From contig CACXFZ010000080.1 of NCBI GenBank assembly GCA_902767025.1, positions 1 to 14,372 on the forward strand: a stretch of DNA of 14,372 bases. Reading direction: 5' to 3'. This document shows, piece after piece, positions 1 through 5,671 of the stretch. The stretch is from an uncultured Coriobacteriaceae bacterium. GTDB taxonomy: Bacteria > Actinomycetota > Coriobacteriia > Coriobacteriales > Eggerthellaceae. Every line of letters starts with the position of its first letter. Within the stretch, counting starts at the first letter, position 1. Position numbers and translations under genes: made by a program. The notes beneath the pieces were generated by a model. The model ran no database searches. It saw nothing but the letters and a program-made list of their open reading frames with translations, and was not told the DNA's origin.

Positions 1-165
1 CACCTGGACGAACTCAGCTGACTCTTCGACCACATGCACGACGTGGCGAGCCTTGCGGAACCTGCCAGGTTGACCGCTGCTGCAGCTCCCCTCCACCTGG
101 GCGCGGCTTCGCTCCGCTGGCCGCGCGCTGCCTGGCGGAACCTGCTTGGGAGACTTTGCTGCGGG
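1..165. repeat. Left copy of an intergenic repeat, inverted relative to the copy at 4225-4414
   Basis: No gene is visible in the first 188 bases. Positions 4-33 are a perfect 30-bp inverted match to 4373-4402. The similarity continues, with small gaps, through the GC-rich hairpin at 101-126 (stem GCGCGGC/GCCGCGC around a 12-base loop) to about 165. By eye identity over the whole stretch is around 80%. The repeat starts at or before the window edge, so its true outer end cannot be seen. There is no coding pattern in it on either strand. It is probably one member of a dispersed non-coding repeat family. Confidence 0.75.
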
Positions 166-258
166 TTGTAATCGAGTGACTCGAGGTATTGGATTTTCGT
201 ATCGTTATCGCGATGTTCAATACTGCTCGTTCGCGCCTTTTTTCGCAGGTTTTCATAC

Positions 259-275
259 TACAATTGCCCAATTGT
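259..275 (+). promoter_or_regulatory. Probable -10 element with an overlapping 16-bp perfect inverted repeat (candidate operator) of the importer operon
   Basis: TACAAT at 259-264 is a good -10 candidate 42 bases before the start codon at 306. No convincing -35 is seen at normal spacing. The bases ACAATTG (260-266) and CAATTGT (269-275) form a perfect inverted repeat with a 2-bp spacer that covers the -10 and the expected start site. A repressor bound there would block transcription. It does not look like a classical Fur or DtxR/IdeR box, so no regulator is named. Confidence 0.5.
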
Positions 276-305
276 TCCGATTCGAACAAGGAGGTAACAG
301 GTAAC

Positions 306-1442
306 ATGAAGAAGAAATTCCTATTGGCAATCGTGGCGGGCCTTATGGCCATCCTGCTTGCATCGTGCGCAGGCGGCACCCAGAGCTCGAGCAGCGCGGC
401 ATCTTCGTCCGACGCAGACGCAAGCGCGAGTGCAAGCGCAAGTGCCAGCGCCAGTGCTTCGTCCAAGGACGCGAAGACCGATCTCGAGGACACGCTCGTG
501 ATCTACTCGACCCACCCCGAGGAGCTGCTCGAGTCCATCGCCGACCAGTTCACCGCCGAGACGGGCGTGAAGGTCGAATTCATCAACCTGAAGGGCGAGC
601 TGGCCGATCGCGTGCGCAGCGAGAAGGCGAATCCCCAGGCCGACATCATGTTCGGCGGCGACACGGCCACCTACATGGTGCTTGACGAAGAAGGCTGCTT
701 CGCCGAGACCAAGCCTTCATGGGCCGCCAACGTCGACGCCGACTACAAGGCTGCCAACAACCACTGGTTCGGCACCTACCGCACCCCCATGGTGCTGTTC
801 TACAACACCCAAACGCTCGATGCGGCAAACGCCCCCACCGACTGGGCGGACCTGTCCGATCCCAAGTACAAGGACCAGATCGTCACGCGTGACGCAAAGT
901 CCTCTTCCATGCGCTCCACCATCGCCGCCCTGGTCCAGAACACCATGGACAAAAGCAGCGAGGAAGATGCCTGGAACTACATCGCCGGCCTGAACGACAA
1001 CATCAAGAACTACTACAACAGCGGCTCGATGATGTTCGAGGCCATCGGCAAGGGCGAAGCCAGCATCTCCATGGCGGTCATCAACGATGTGTTCAAGAAC
1101 CGCGACAAGAACGGCATGCCCCTCGAGATGGTGATTCCCGCAAGCGGCGCCATCGTGATCACCGACTGCGTGGCACAGATCGCCGACGCTCCCCATCCGG
1201 GCGCGGCGGAGGCCTTCATGGAGTTCATCGGCAGCGATGCGTGCCAGATTGCCAACGCGAACGACCACAACCGCATGCCCATCACCGACGCCGTGCTTGA
1301 CCAGTGCCCCGAATGGATGCAGACCCAGTTCACGGCCCTGCCCGTCGACTGGACCCAGGTAAGCGAAAACCAGTCCGCATGGCTCGACAAGTGGACGACC
1401 GACTACATGGACGCCAACAAAGAGGTTGCAAGCGACAAGTAG
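306..1442 (+). CDS. ABC transporter substrate-binding lipoprotein, ferric-iron/phosphonate (Fbp/AfuA/PhnS-like) type
   Basis: A 378-residue extracytoplasmic binding protein that should capture the substrate outside the membrane and deliver it to the permease encoded two genes downstream. Residues 1-21 are a lipoprotein signal with Lys2-4, a hydrophobic core and lipobox LASC (Cys21). A Ser/Ala linker follows (22-55), including seven Ala-Ser dipeptides at 39-52. The mature domain starts near DTLVIYSTHPEELLESIADQ and is of the bacterial solute-binding family 1 fold. A Tyr-Tyr pair (236-237) lies where ferric-binding proteins carry iron-ligand tyrosines, but ligand identity is inference; 2-aminoethylphosphonate or another small anion is possible. 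The ATG at 306 is chosen over an in-frame ATG at 189 because AAGGAGGT lies at 288-295 and the signal peptide begins there. First gene of a three-gene operon; a hairpin separates it from the ATPase gene. Confidence 0.9.
   Translation: MKKKFLLAIVAGLMAILLASCAGGTQSSSSAASSSDADASASASASASASASSKDAKTDLEDTLVIYSTHPEELLESIADQFTAETGVKVEFINLKGELADRVRSEKANPQADIMFGGDTATYMVLDEEGCFAETKPSWAANVDADYKAANNHWFGTYRTPMVLFYNTQTLDAANAPTDWADLSDPKYKDQIVTRDAKSSSMRSTIAALVQNTMDKSSEEDAWNYIAGLNDNIKNYYNSGSMMFEAIGKGEASISMAVINDVFKNRDKNGMPLEMVIPASGAIVITDCVAQIADAPHPGAAEAFMEFIGSDACQIANANDHNRMPITDAVLDQCPEWMQTQFTALPVDWTQVSENQSAWLDKWTTDYMDANKEVASDK
420..461 (+). repeat. In-frame (Ala-Ser)7 coding tandem repeat
   Basis: Seven GCN-AGY/TCG codon pairs in a row encode alternating Ala-Ser just after the lipidated cysteine of the binding protein. 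At DNA level the tract has a 12-base period (about 3.5 copies). It extends the flexible tether between the membrane anchor and the folded domain, and its length could vary between strains by slippage without shifting the frame. Confidence 0.8.
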
Positions 1443-1455
1443 TGGACACGACGAC

Positions 1456-1479
1456 AGCGGGGAGCCTCGGTTCCCCGCT
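1456..1479 (+). promoter_or_regulatory. Intercistronic hairpin between binding-protein and ATPase genes
   Basis: A ten-pair stem (1456-1465 with 1470-1479, one G-U pair) closes a CUCG tetraloop, starting 14 bases after the stop codon at 1442. No run of T follows, so it is unlikely to be a full rho-independent terminator. Such hairpins after binding-protein genes commonly protect the upstream mRNA or attenuate readthrough, giving more binding protein than ATPase and permease. That role is inferred here. Confidence 0.65.
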
Positions 1480-1494
1480 GCCACGAGGAGCACC

Positions 1495-2454
1495 ATGAGC
1501 GACGTAGTCCTGCAGGACATCACGCACCGCTACGACAGCGAAGATGTGCTCAAGCATGTGAGCTTGACGATTCCCCATGGTGCGTTCTTCACCCTTCTTG
1601 GCCCGTCAGGGTGCGGCAAGACCACGTTGCTGCGCGTCCTGGCGGGCTTCATCGTGCCCTCTGCGGGCCGCGTTTCCATCGGCGGCAAGGACATCACCGA
1701 CCTGCCATGCGAGAAGCGCAACATGGGCGTGGTGTTCCAGAACTACGCGCTGTTCCCCAACATGACCGTGCGCGACAACATCGCGTACGGCCTGAAGGTG
1801 CGCGGCCTCAGACGCAACGAGCGGGAAGCGCGCACCAAACGCTACCTCGCGCTGGCCGGGCTGGAAGACTACGCCGGCCGCCACGTCCAGGAGCTTTCGG
1901 GCGGCCAGCAGCAGCGCGTCGCCGTCGCCCGCGCCCTGGCGATCGAGCCGGACATGCTGCTGCTCGACGAGCCGATGTCGAATTTGGACGTGGGGCTGCG
2001 CGCCAGAATGCGCGAGGAGATACGCGCCATCCAGAGGCAGACCGGCGTCACCACGCTGTTCATCACGCACGACCAGCAGGAGGCGCTCTCCATTTCCGAC
2101 CTGGTGGCCGTCATGAACGAAGGCGAGGTCCTCCAGGTCGGCACGCCGGAGGAGGTCTACAACCACCCCGGCAATGCCTTCGTGGCAAACTTCGTGGGCA
2201 CCGCAAACGCGATCGACGGGTTGCAGCTGCGCCCCGAACAGCTCGCGCTCACGCAGGCGGGGCGCGGCGGGACGACCGTGCGCATCGAGCAGGTGAGCTT
2301 CACCGGTCCTTCCTACGAGTACCTGGTCGTCGACGAGAGGAACGGCAGCCGCTACACCGTCCTGGAGAAGAACCTGGGACAGGGATGCACGTGGTCGGTG
2401 GGCGACGTCTGCGACCTCGTGCAGGACGCGCAAGGCCGGACCGACACCCCATGA
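1495..2454 (+). CDS. ABC importer ATP-binding subunit (Fbp/Pot/Phn-type, with TOBE domain)
   Basis: A 319-residue cytoplasmic ATPase that powers import through the downstream permease. All nucleotide-binding motifs are intact: Walker A GPSGCGKTT (36-44), Q-loop Gln82, signature LSGGQ (134-138), Walker B MLLLDE (154-159), D-loop near Asp165 and switch His192. A C-terminal part from about residue 240 fits a short TOBE domain, typical of the iron/putrescine/phosphonate importer ATPases. The ATG at 1495 is preferred: CGAGGAG sits at 1484-1490 and the family start aligns there, while the in-frame ATG at 1426 lies inside the preceding gene. The stop codon overlaps the permease start (ATGA at 2451-2454), which implies translational coupling. 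The exact substrate cannot be read from this subunit. Confidence 0.93.
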   Translation: MSDVVLQDITHRYDSEDVLKHVSLTIPHGAFFTLLGPSGCGKTTLLRVLAGFIVPSAGRVSIGGKDITDLPCEKRNMGVVFQNYALFPNMTVRDNIAYGLKVRGLRRNEREARTKRYLALAGLEDYAGRHVQELSGGQQQRVAVARALAIEPDMLLLDEPMSNLDVGLRARMREEIRAIQRQTGVTTLFITHDQQEALSISDLVAVMNEGEVLQVGTPEEVYNHPGNAFVANFVGTANAIDGLQLRPEQLALTQAGRGGTTVRIEQVSFTGPSYEYLVVDERNGSRYTVLEKNLGQGCTWSVGDVCDLVQDAQGRTDTP

Positions 2455-4124
2455 GCACGCAGGCGCGCAAGAACCCGGTCCTGCCGATTTGGTACGCGGT
2501 CACCGCGCTGCTCTGCCTGGGCTATGTCGCGTTCCCGTTTTTCTACACCCTCCGCTCCGCCACCTTCGTCGACGGCAGCTTCACGCTCGACGTGTTCGGC
2601 GAGTTCTTCGCCAACCCCAACCACGTGCAAGTGGCCGTCAACTCCGCTGTGCTCGGCTTGGGCACGGTCCTCGTGTGCGGCATCCTGGGCACCATGCTCG
2701 CCCTGTACATGACCTTCCTTGCCGGCAAGCGCAAGATGATCCTGCACATCCTCCTGCTCAGCCCCATGATGATTCCCGGCGTCATCACCGTCATCGCGTT
2801 CATCCAGCTGTACGGGGAAAGCGGCCTGTTCACGAAGGCGCTGCAGATGCTGCTGAACCTTCCCAGTGCGCCGTACTCGTTCAAGGGCTTCGGGGCGATC
2901 CTGTTCGTCATCGCCTACACGCAGTACGTGTACTTCTACCTGAACGTGTACGTGGCGCTGAAATACCTCGACTACGCACAGGTGGAAGCCGCGCGCAGCC
3001 TGGGCGCTTCCTGGGGACGCGTGTTCAAGGACGTGATCTTCCCGGTCATCAAACCCGCGGTACTGCTGTCTACCATCCTCACCTTCACGTCGGGCGTCAG
3101 CTCGTTTTCGGGCCCCAACCTCATCGGGGGCTACAAGGTGCTGAGCACGCAGATCGTCCTTTCCAAGGTGAACAACCATCTGGAGATGGCCTCGGTGCAG
3201 GCCGTCGTCATGTTCGCCATCAGCATCGCCGTCATGCTGCTCGTGCGCTGGTACGGCAGGCGCACCCGCAGCGTGCAGGCCGACCGCACGGCCACCAAGG
3301 TCGTGCCGCTGCGCGCCCACCCCGCGCTCCTCCTTGCGACGCGCATAGTGGTTGCCGTGCAGATCCTGCTGATCCTGCTGCCCATCGCCGCCATCGTGTA
3401 CCTGTCGTTCATGACCACCGGCTCCATCATGCAGGAGATATTCCCGCACAGCTTCACGCTGGAGAATTACCAGACCATATTCGCCAAGCCGCGCGTGCTG
3501 CAGCCTCTGCTGAACAGCCTGGAGATGGCCACCCTGGCCGTGGCCGCGGGTCTGCTGATTACCGTGCCCAGCGCCTACGCCCTGGTGCGCCGCCCCTCGA
3601 AGGCCGGTGCCGTCGTGCGCTTCCTGCTGATGCTGCCCGCCGCCTTGCCCGCCAGTCTGATCGCCATCAACCTGATCAACGCCTTCGCCACGGAAAACGT
3701 GTTCGCGTTCAACGTCCCGCTCATCGGCTCGTTCGTCATCCTGCCCATCGCATACACCATCATGGCGCTGCCGATGCTGCTGTCCTCGAACGAGGTGGCC
3801 ATCGGAAGCCTGCATCGCAGCCTGGAGGAGGCGTCAAAGAGCCTGGGCGCGGGGCCGTTGCGGACGTTTCTGCACGTGATCGTTCCCAACACGATGCCCG
3901 GTATCCTTGCAGGCGGCGTGCTCATGTTCATACGCATGATCGGCGAGTACACCATGTCGGCACTGCTCTACGGCATACACAACCGGCCCATCTCGATTTC
4001 GATCGTCACCAACATGCAGGAGTACGAAACGGGCATCTCGCTCGCCTACGGAGTGCTCGTCATCCTGGTGTGCTATGCAGCGCTGGCGGTCATCTTCCGC
4101 CTGGACAAGAACAGGTTCGTCTAA
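2451..4124 (+). CDS. ABC importer permease, two fused binding-protein-dependent transport domains (FbpB/ThiP/PhnU-like)
   Basis: A 557-residue integral membrane protein forming the whole translocation channel in one chain. It contains two homologous halves, each with about six hydrophobic segments. N half: about 12-34, 61-87, 96-121, 146-170, 200-215 and 248-266. C half: about 294-320, 352-378, 388-412, 422-444, 478-497 and 530-549. Each half has an EAA coupling loop that contacts the ATPase: EAARSLGASWGRVFKDVIFP from Glu179, and EASKSLGAGPLRTFLHVIVP from Glu460. The double-domain form is characteristic of ferric iron, thiamine and 2-aminoethylphosphonate importers, which agrees with the binding protein. 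Its start overlaps the ATPase stop by four bases. No terminator is obvious directly after the stop at 4124; the repeat region follows. Confidence 0.92.
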   Translation: MSTQARKNPVLPIWYAVTALLCLGYVAFPFFYTLRSATFVDGSFTLDVFGEFFANPNHVQVAVNSAVLGLGTVLVCGILGTMLALYMTFLAGKRKMILHILLLSPMMIPGVITVIAFIQLYGESGLFTKALQMLLNLPSAPYSFKGFGAILFVIAYTQYVYFYLNVYVALKYLDYAQVEAARSLGASWGRVFKDVIFPVIKPAVLLSTILTFTSGVSSFSGPNLIGGYKVLSTQIVLSKVNNHLEMASVQAVVMFAISIAVMLLVRWYGRRTRSVQADRTATKVVPLRAHPALLLATRIVVAVQILLILLPIAAIVYLSFMTTGSIMQEIFPHSFTLENYQTIFAKPRVLQPLLNSLEMATLAVAAGLLITVPSAYALVRRPSKAGAVVRFLLMLPAALPASLIAINLINAFATENVFAFNVPLIGSFVILPIAYTIMALPMLLSSNEVAIGSLHRSLEEASKSLGAGPLRTFLHVIVPNTMPGILAGGVLMFIRMIGEYTMSALLYGIHNRPISISIVTNMQEYETGISLAYGVLVILVCYAALAVIFRLDKNRFV

Positions 4125-4144
4125 ACCCCACAGATCCCACCAAA

Positions 4145-4321
4145 CAGGTCAAGGGAACCTACAGCCCAACCTCACTCGCAAGTTCCGCCAGACATCAGCG
4201 CGGCCAGCGAAGCGAAGCCGCGGTCAGGTCCGGCGAACCCACAACCCATCCCCACTCGCAAGTCCCGCCAGGCAGTAGCGCGGCCAGCGAAGCGAAGCCG
4301 CGCCCGCAGGTCGAGGGAACC
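4145..4321. repeat. 80-bp tandem repeat, two full units and a partial third
   Basis: Units begin with CAGGTC at 4145, 4225 and 4307, giving periods of 80 and 82 bases. Each full unit contains CACTCGCAAGT, then CCGCCAG, then the block CGCGGCCAGCGAAGCGAAGC with CGCG two to three bases on, in which CGCGGC pairs with GCCGCG across a 12-base loop. The third unit keeps only the start (about 15 bases) before diverging. The units are too long and too alike throughout to be a CRISPR repeat-spacer pattern. Confidence 0.8.
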
Positions 4322-4414
4322 AGCAGCAGCGGCCAACCTGGCAGCACCCGCAGGGCGCGCCACGAGATGCAGGTGGTCGAAGAGTCAGCTGAGTTCGTCC
4401 AGATGCCCCAGATC
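4225..4414. repeat. Right copy of the intergenic repeat (inverted relative to 1-165)
   Basis: Read on the - strand, this copy follows the left copy from its outer 30-bp perfect match (4373-4402 against 4-33) through a GC-rich variable part to the hairpin block (4278-4303) and the segment GCCTGGCGG/GCCTGGCGGG. The two copies point towards each other around the importer operon. No transposase or target-site duplication is visible, so this is not called an insertion sequence. Confidence 0.75.
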
Positions 4415-4505
4415 GGCGGGAAAGCCGAAGGGAGCGGGCTTGTGCCCGTGACCGAAGGCTTGGAGCGCCGAGATGGGGTAGCTGGGCGGACTCGAGCGTC
4501 GGCCA

Positions 4506-4542
4506 GCAGGCATTACCGCTGCAACGCAGCGTTAATGCCTGC
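4506..4542 (-). terminator. Strong hairpin overlapping the amidase stop codon
   Basis: GCAGGCATTA (4506-4515) pairs with TAATGCCTGC (4533-4542). After one C/T mismatch, six more pairs (4517-4522 with 4526-4531) close a 3-base AAC loop. The amidase stop codon (4532-4534) lies inside the stem. No T-run follows on either strand, so it is either a T-less terminator of the kind proposed for GC-rich actinobacteria or an mRNA 3'-end stabiliser. It could also act on transcripts arriving from the importer operon. Confidence 0.55.
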
Positions 4543-5500
4543 GATACGCTTGGTAGTTGGCGAGGTGCCCGGCGAACTCGGGCGAGGTGTCGGAGTTGCC
4601 GGGGCGCCATGCCTTGTGGTCGACGATGGTGCTCTGGAAGCCGTAGTAGGCGTCGATGTAGGCGATCAGCGCGTCCACGGCGGCCAGCTGCTCCTCGGTG
4701 TAGGGGCTGCCGCCTCCCACATGAACCATCTCGATGCCGATCGAGTACGAGTTCATGCCGTAGTCGGACGCCCAGCTGCCGATGGGCGTGGTGCCCAGCC
4801 TGTCGTCGCGCGATTCGTCCTCGACGCCGTAGGCGGCGTTGTGGCCGGTGTCGCCGAAACCGGCATGGTGCGCGATACTGTCCATCGGCACGCACTGCAC
4901 GATATGGCCATCGCGCCCCACGATGAAGTGGGCGGCCACGCGCGCGCCGGCGCTGTCCCAATAGTTCACCACCGACTCGGGCGACGCCTCGCTTTCGGTG
5001 TCATGCAGCATGATGTACTTCTGGAACTCGGCGCCCTTGGGCCCATGGTTGAACGAGGCACGGTAGTCCTCGGAGATGTTCAGAGCCGCACGCAGCTCCC
5101 AGTCCGCCGCACCGGAGTTCGCCACCTCGGCCAGACGCGCCGCCTCCTCGGCTCCCCGGGCCGCTTCCTCGGCCGCACGCGCCTCTGCTTCGGCCGCCCG
5201 AGCCGCTTCCTCCTCCGCCGCACGCGCCGCCTCTTCCGCAGCCGCCTGCTGACGGGCTGCCTCGGCCTCGCGCTCGGCCTGCAGCTGCTCCGAGGTCTTC
5301 TGGGCGTTCTTGGCGTTGTCCTGGATCGTCGCCTCGGCGGCCGCCTGCTTGTCGGACTTCACCGACGAAACGGCATCGACGTCGGTGACGGCAGACGAAG
5401 CGGACGAGGACTGCCCATCCCCTCCGCCGCAGCCCACCAGCGCAACCGCCAGCGAAAGCGCGAACACGAACAGGAGCAGCATGCGTGAGGAAGTCTTCAT
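4532..5500 (-). CDS. Lipoprotein N-acetylmuramoyl-L-alanine amidase (Amidase_2/PGRP fold) with N-terminal coiled coil
   Basis: A 322-residue protein predicted to cleave the amide bond between N-acetylmuramic acid and the peptide stem of peptidoglycan while anchored to the outer face of the membrane. Residues 1-24 are a lipoprotein signal (lipobox LVGC, Cys24). A Ser/Asp-rich tether follows, then an Ala/Glu/Arg-rich helix at about 50-127 that should form a long coiled coil. The amidase domain covers about 158-312. Likely zinc ligands are His166 (in MLHDTE), His295 (in VDHKAW) and Asp304 (in NSDTSPEF), matching the His-His-Asp set of AmiD-like enzymes. Glu257 in the GIEM segment is in the usual position of an acidic active-site residue. 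The ATG at 5500 is chosen because the signal peptide starts there; its Shine-Dalgarno is weak. It is divergent from the FHA exporter gene, with a 171-bp gap. Confidence 0.88.
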   Translation of the reverse strand: MKTSSRMLLLFVFALSLAVALVGCGGGDGQSSSASSAVTDVDAVSSVKSDKQAAAEATIQDNAKNAQKTSEQLQAEREAEAARQQAAAEEAARAAEEEAARAAEAEARAAEEAARGAEEAARLAEVANSGAADWELRAALNISEDYRASFNHGPKGAEFQKYIMLHDTESEASPESVVNYWDSAGARVAAHFIVGRDGHIVQCVPMDSIAHHAGFGDTGHNAAYGVEDESRDDRLGTTPIGSWASDYGMNSYSIGIEMVHVGGGSPYTEEQLAAVDALIAYIDAYYGFQSTIVDHKAWRPGNSDTSPEFAGHLANYQAYRRH

Positions 5501-5540
5501 AACCAGGTCTCTTTCCCGATAACCGAAAAATTGCAGCGCT

Positions 5541-5546
5541 ATTGTA
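5541..5546 (-). promoter_or_regulatory. Candidate -10 element of the amidase gene
   Basis: On the - strand the sequence is GGTACAATAGC with -10 TACAAT, giving a leader of about 35 bases to the start codon at 5500. No good -35 is seen at 16-18 bases. The same 11-base string precedes folE at 13730-13740, which supports it being a real promoter element. Confidence 0.4.
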
Positions 5547-5637
5547 CCGCAATCGAACGGCCGCGCGACCGCACCGTGGACACGCCCGCACGCCTGTGCA
5601 GACGTCCCCGCAGACTGCCGCGCATGCGGACGCATGG

Positions 5638-5643
5638 TATATT
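5638..5643 (+). promoter_or_regulatory. Candidate -10 element of the FHA-ABC exporter gene
   Basis: TATATT lies 28 bases before the ATG at 5672 in an otherwise GC-rich spacer. No recognisable -35 is seen upstream. The ribosome site GAAAGG (5658-5663) follows at normal spacing from the start codon. Confidence 0.3.
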
Positions 5644-5671
5644 GCTCACGTTGTATCGAAAGGTCGTTGCG

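Larger units (their letters stand above)
4125..4531. other. Gene-free region carrying tandem and inverted repeats between permease and amidase genes
   Basis: About 400 bases with no convincing gene on either strand. It holds an 80-bp tandem (4145-4304 plus a partial third unit), the inverted copy of the window-start repeat, a small CGGGC/GCCCG hairpin with a four-base loop (4435-4448) and a strong hairpin from 4506. The stretch 4415-4505 shows no other structure. Open frames crossing it have a codon pattern unlike the neighbouring genes. Confidence 0.7.

Noticed and set aside
281..295. tRNA-like T-loop string GTTCGAATC on the - strand
   Set aside because: No pairing T-stem, anticodon arm or acceptor stem is found around it.
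717..1523. Long open frame on the - strand across the binding-protein gene
   Set aside because: It is a shadow of the + strand gene caused by high G/C third positions; its protein is His/Val-rich with no recognisable domain and no ribosome site.
2352..3815. Long - strand open frame across the permease gene
   Set aside because: Composition is Gln/His/Asp/Gly-rich and low in complexity, as expected from the antisense of hydrophobic codons; the + strand permease is unmistakable.
4145..4321. Possible CRISPR array
   Set aside because: The repeated unit is 80 bp and similar over nearly its whole length, with no unique spacers and no cas gene nearby.
1..4414. Composite transposon around the importer
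   Set aside because: The flanking repeats encode no transposase and no target-site duplication can be seen; inverted repeats alone do not prove mobility.
4125..5488. + strand open frame continuing through the repeat region and across the amidase gene
   Set aside because: It begins inside the permease gene in a different frame, crosses the tandem repeat and is antisense to a clear amidase.
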